Shown here piece after piece: positions 4,432-5,350 of a DNA stretch of 5,350 nucleotides. Position 1 is the first letter of the stretch; each line of letters starts with the position of its first letter. The notes under the pieces are model-generated. The model saw nothing but the letters and a program-made list of their open reading frames with translations, searched no databases and was not told the origin of the DNA. The stretch is from Pseudomonas sp. (GTDB lineage: Bacteria > Pseudomonadota > Gammaproteobacteria > Pseudomonadales > Pseudomonadaceae): the NCBI GenBank assembly GCA_003527165.1, contig DPSI01000445.1:1-5350 (forward strand), read 5' to 3'. The translations under genes and the position numbers were made by a program.

Positions 4432-5121
4432 ATGCATCAATTACCGATGAGCGTGGTGGAAGCTATAAGGACGCGCCGCTCGGCGAGGGCCTTTTTGCCC
4501 AACCCGGTTGAACGTGAGGTCGTAGAAACGATACTAGCTCAGTCGTCGCGCGCGCCCTCGGGAAGCAATATTCAACCTTGGAAAGCGCATGTATTGACAG
4601 GGGAGGCAAAGACTTCACTGTCCCGCAGGATCCTTGACATCGCCAGCGACCCCGAGCAGAACGCGCTGCACTGCGAGGAGTTCGCATATTACCCAAAGAC
4701 CTGGAAGTCGCCGTTCATCGAACGCCGTCGCGAATTGGGCTGGGGGCTTTATTCGTTATTAGGAATAGCGCGAGAAGATAAGGTAGCCATGAAGGCACAA
4801 CATGAGCGCAACTTCGAATTTTTCGATGCACCGGTAGGTATCTTCTTCACAACCGATCGCAGTATGGAACGGGGCTCATGGCTTGATTTCGGTATGTTTC
4901 TGCAGAACATAATGCTCCTGGCCCGAACGTTCGACCTCGACACATGCCCACAGGCTGCCTTCAACCGTTACCACAGGGTAGTGACCGAGCGGCTAAAATT
5001 ACCGGATGAGGAAGTTTTGGTGTGCGCCATGAGCCTTGGATATGCGGACTTCAGCAAAGTCGAGAACAGGTTGGCCAGTGAGCGTGTGCCGGTAGAAAGT
5101 TTCGTCCGTTTTTATAGCTGA
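4432..5121 (+). CDS. FMN-dependent nitroreductase family protein, PnbA-like
   Basis: This 229-residue cytoplasmic flavoenzyme should be a homodimer that uses NAD(P)H to reduce nitroaromatics, quinones or similar acceptors. The FMN phosphate-binding start R-T-R-R-S-A-R-A-F (13-21) and R-A-P-S-G-S-N-I-Q-P-W (40-50) are both intact. Further family marks are D-A-P-V-G-I-F-F, G-S-W-L-D-F-G-M-F-L-Q-N, C-P-Q-A-A-F (172-177) and L-G-Y-A-D (202-206). The middle segment Y-Y-P-K-T-W-K-S-P followed by E-R-R-R-E-L-G-W-G-L-Y is, as I recall it, typical of the branch that includes 4-nitrobenzoate reductase PnbA and mycobacterial NfnB. The actual substrate is not readable. The gene stands alone behind a long leader. 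Third positions are about 62% G/C over the first 40 codons, with several AGG, ATA, TTA and CTA codons, so it looks less adapted than the left-hand genes and may have been acquired. No terminator is visible after the stop. Confidence 0.93.
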   Translation: MHQLPMSVVEAIRTRRSARAFLPNPVEREVVETILAQSSRAPSGSNIQPWKAHVLTGEAKTSLSRRILDIASDPEQNALHCEEFAYYPKTWKSPFIERRRELGWGLYSLLGIAREDKVAMKAQHERNFEFFDAPVGIFFTTDRSMERGSWLDFGMFLQNIMLLARTFDLDTCPQAAFNRYHRVVTERLKLPDEEVLVCAMSLGYADFSKVENRLASERVPVESFVRFYS

Positions 5122-5150
5122 CGGTGGACTGCATTAGTACGGAATAAAGG

Positions 5151-5350
5151 GTGAACGGGCGCCGCACGACCTTCGTTGCACTGGGTAACGTGATACGGGA
5201 GCGACGTTGCCCTGTAGATCATCCACCTCTGTCAAAACTCCCTCTTGAGTGGGTCCAAGGTGCATCGCCCCATCTCACCACGACTCTGCCAGAGGAAAAA
5301 CCGACGCCTGGCGACTTCCTGGGAGAGCATATTCGAGACCATACTGGTGC
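5151..5350 (+). CDS. Possible N-terminal part of an unrecognised protein, running off the right edge
   Basis: A GTG at 5151, the first start after an in-frame TAA (5145-5147), opens a frame that stays open for 66 codons to the window end. GGA at 5141-5143 lies seven bases before it, a weak ribosome binding site. The translation begins M-N-G-R-R-T-T-F-V-A-L-G-N-V and ends near P-G-D-F-L-G-E-H-I-R-D-H-T-G. That last part faintly recalls the first helix of HigA/XRE-type antitoxins (P-G-E-x-L-x-E), but this is a guess from a few residues. Third positions are only about 52% G/C, so coding is uncertain. A minus-strand frame ending at about 5236 is also open to the edge and is the main competitor. 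The gap from the nitroreductase stop is 29 bases. Confidence 0.3.
   Translation, partial: MNGRRTTFVALGNVIRERRCPVDHPPLSKLPLEWVQGASPHLTTTLPEEKPTPGDFLGEHIRDHTG

Overview
The window reads like chromosomal DNA of a pseudomonad (Pseudomonas or Stutzerimonas type). The genes at the left are GC-rich with strong G/C at third codon positions, and the acyl-CoA dehydrogenase, MarR and YhhS-type MFS proteins look gammaproteobacterial. This genus-level statement is inferred from codon use and protein style, because no marker gene is present.

Left block (1-2548). The C-terminal two thirds of an acyl-CoA dehydrogenase enters from the left edge and ends at 783. It has Asp where most family members have the catalytic Glu, and it most resembles alicyclic-acid (cyclohexanecarboxyl-CoA, AliB-like) dehydrogenases. 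A MarR-family regulator follows on the same strand after 68 bases, with an inverted repeat just ahead of its ribosome binding site. A 12-helix MFS transporter of the YhhS type converges on the regulator, with only 8 bases between their stop codons. The three could form a catabolic enzyme, its regulator and a transporter, but the transporter's link is by position only.

Middle (2549-3189). About 640 bases hold no convincing gene. They contain one doubtful 47-codon reading frame on the minus strand and a five-codon minicistron (M-P-A-L-A-stop) with a good Shine-Dalgarno sequence. A second good Shine-Dalgarno points to a TTG start at 3190 for the next gene.

Right block (3190-5350). A WecG/TagA/CpsF-family glycosyltransferase stands alone, without other polysaccharide genes in view. 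Behind it lies a 453-base non-coding stretch. Its first 240 bases are packed with inverted repeats, including one arm that can pair with either of two partners. Then comes a PnbA-like FMN nitroreductase with a strong ribosome binding site, and finally an open reading frame that runs off the right edge and is only weakly supported. Third-position G/C, counted by hand over 40 codons per gene, falls from about 82% (dehydrogenase) to 68% (glycosyltransferase) and 62% (nitroreductase). The right half may therefore be variable or acquired DNA.

No tRNA, rRNA, CRISPR array, insertion sequence or integron attC site was recognised. The structured intergenic stretch at 3979-4222 is the element most worth a second look.
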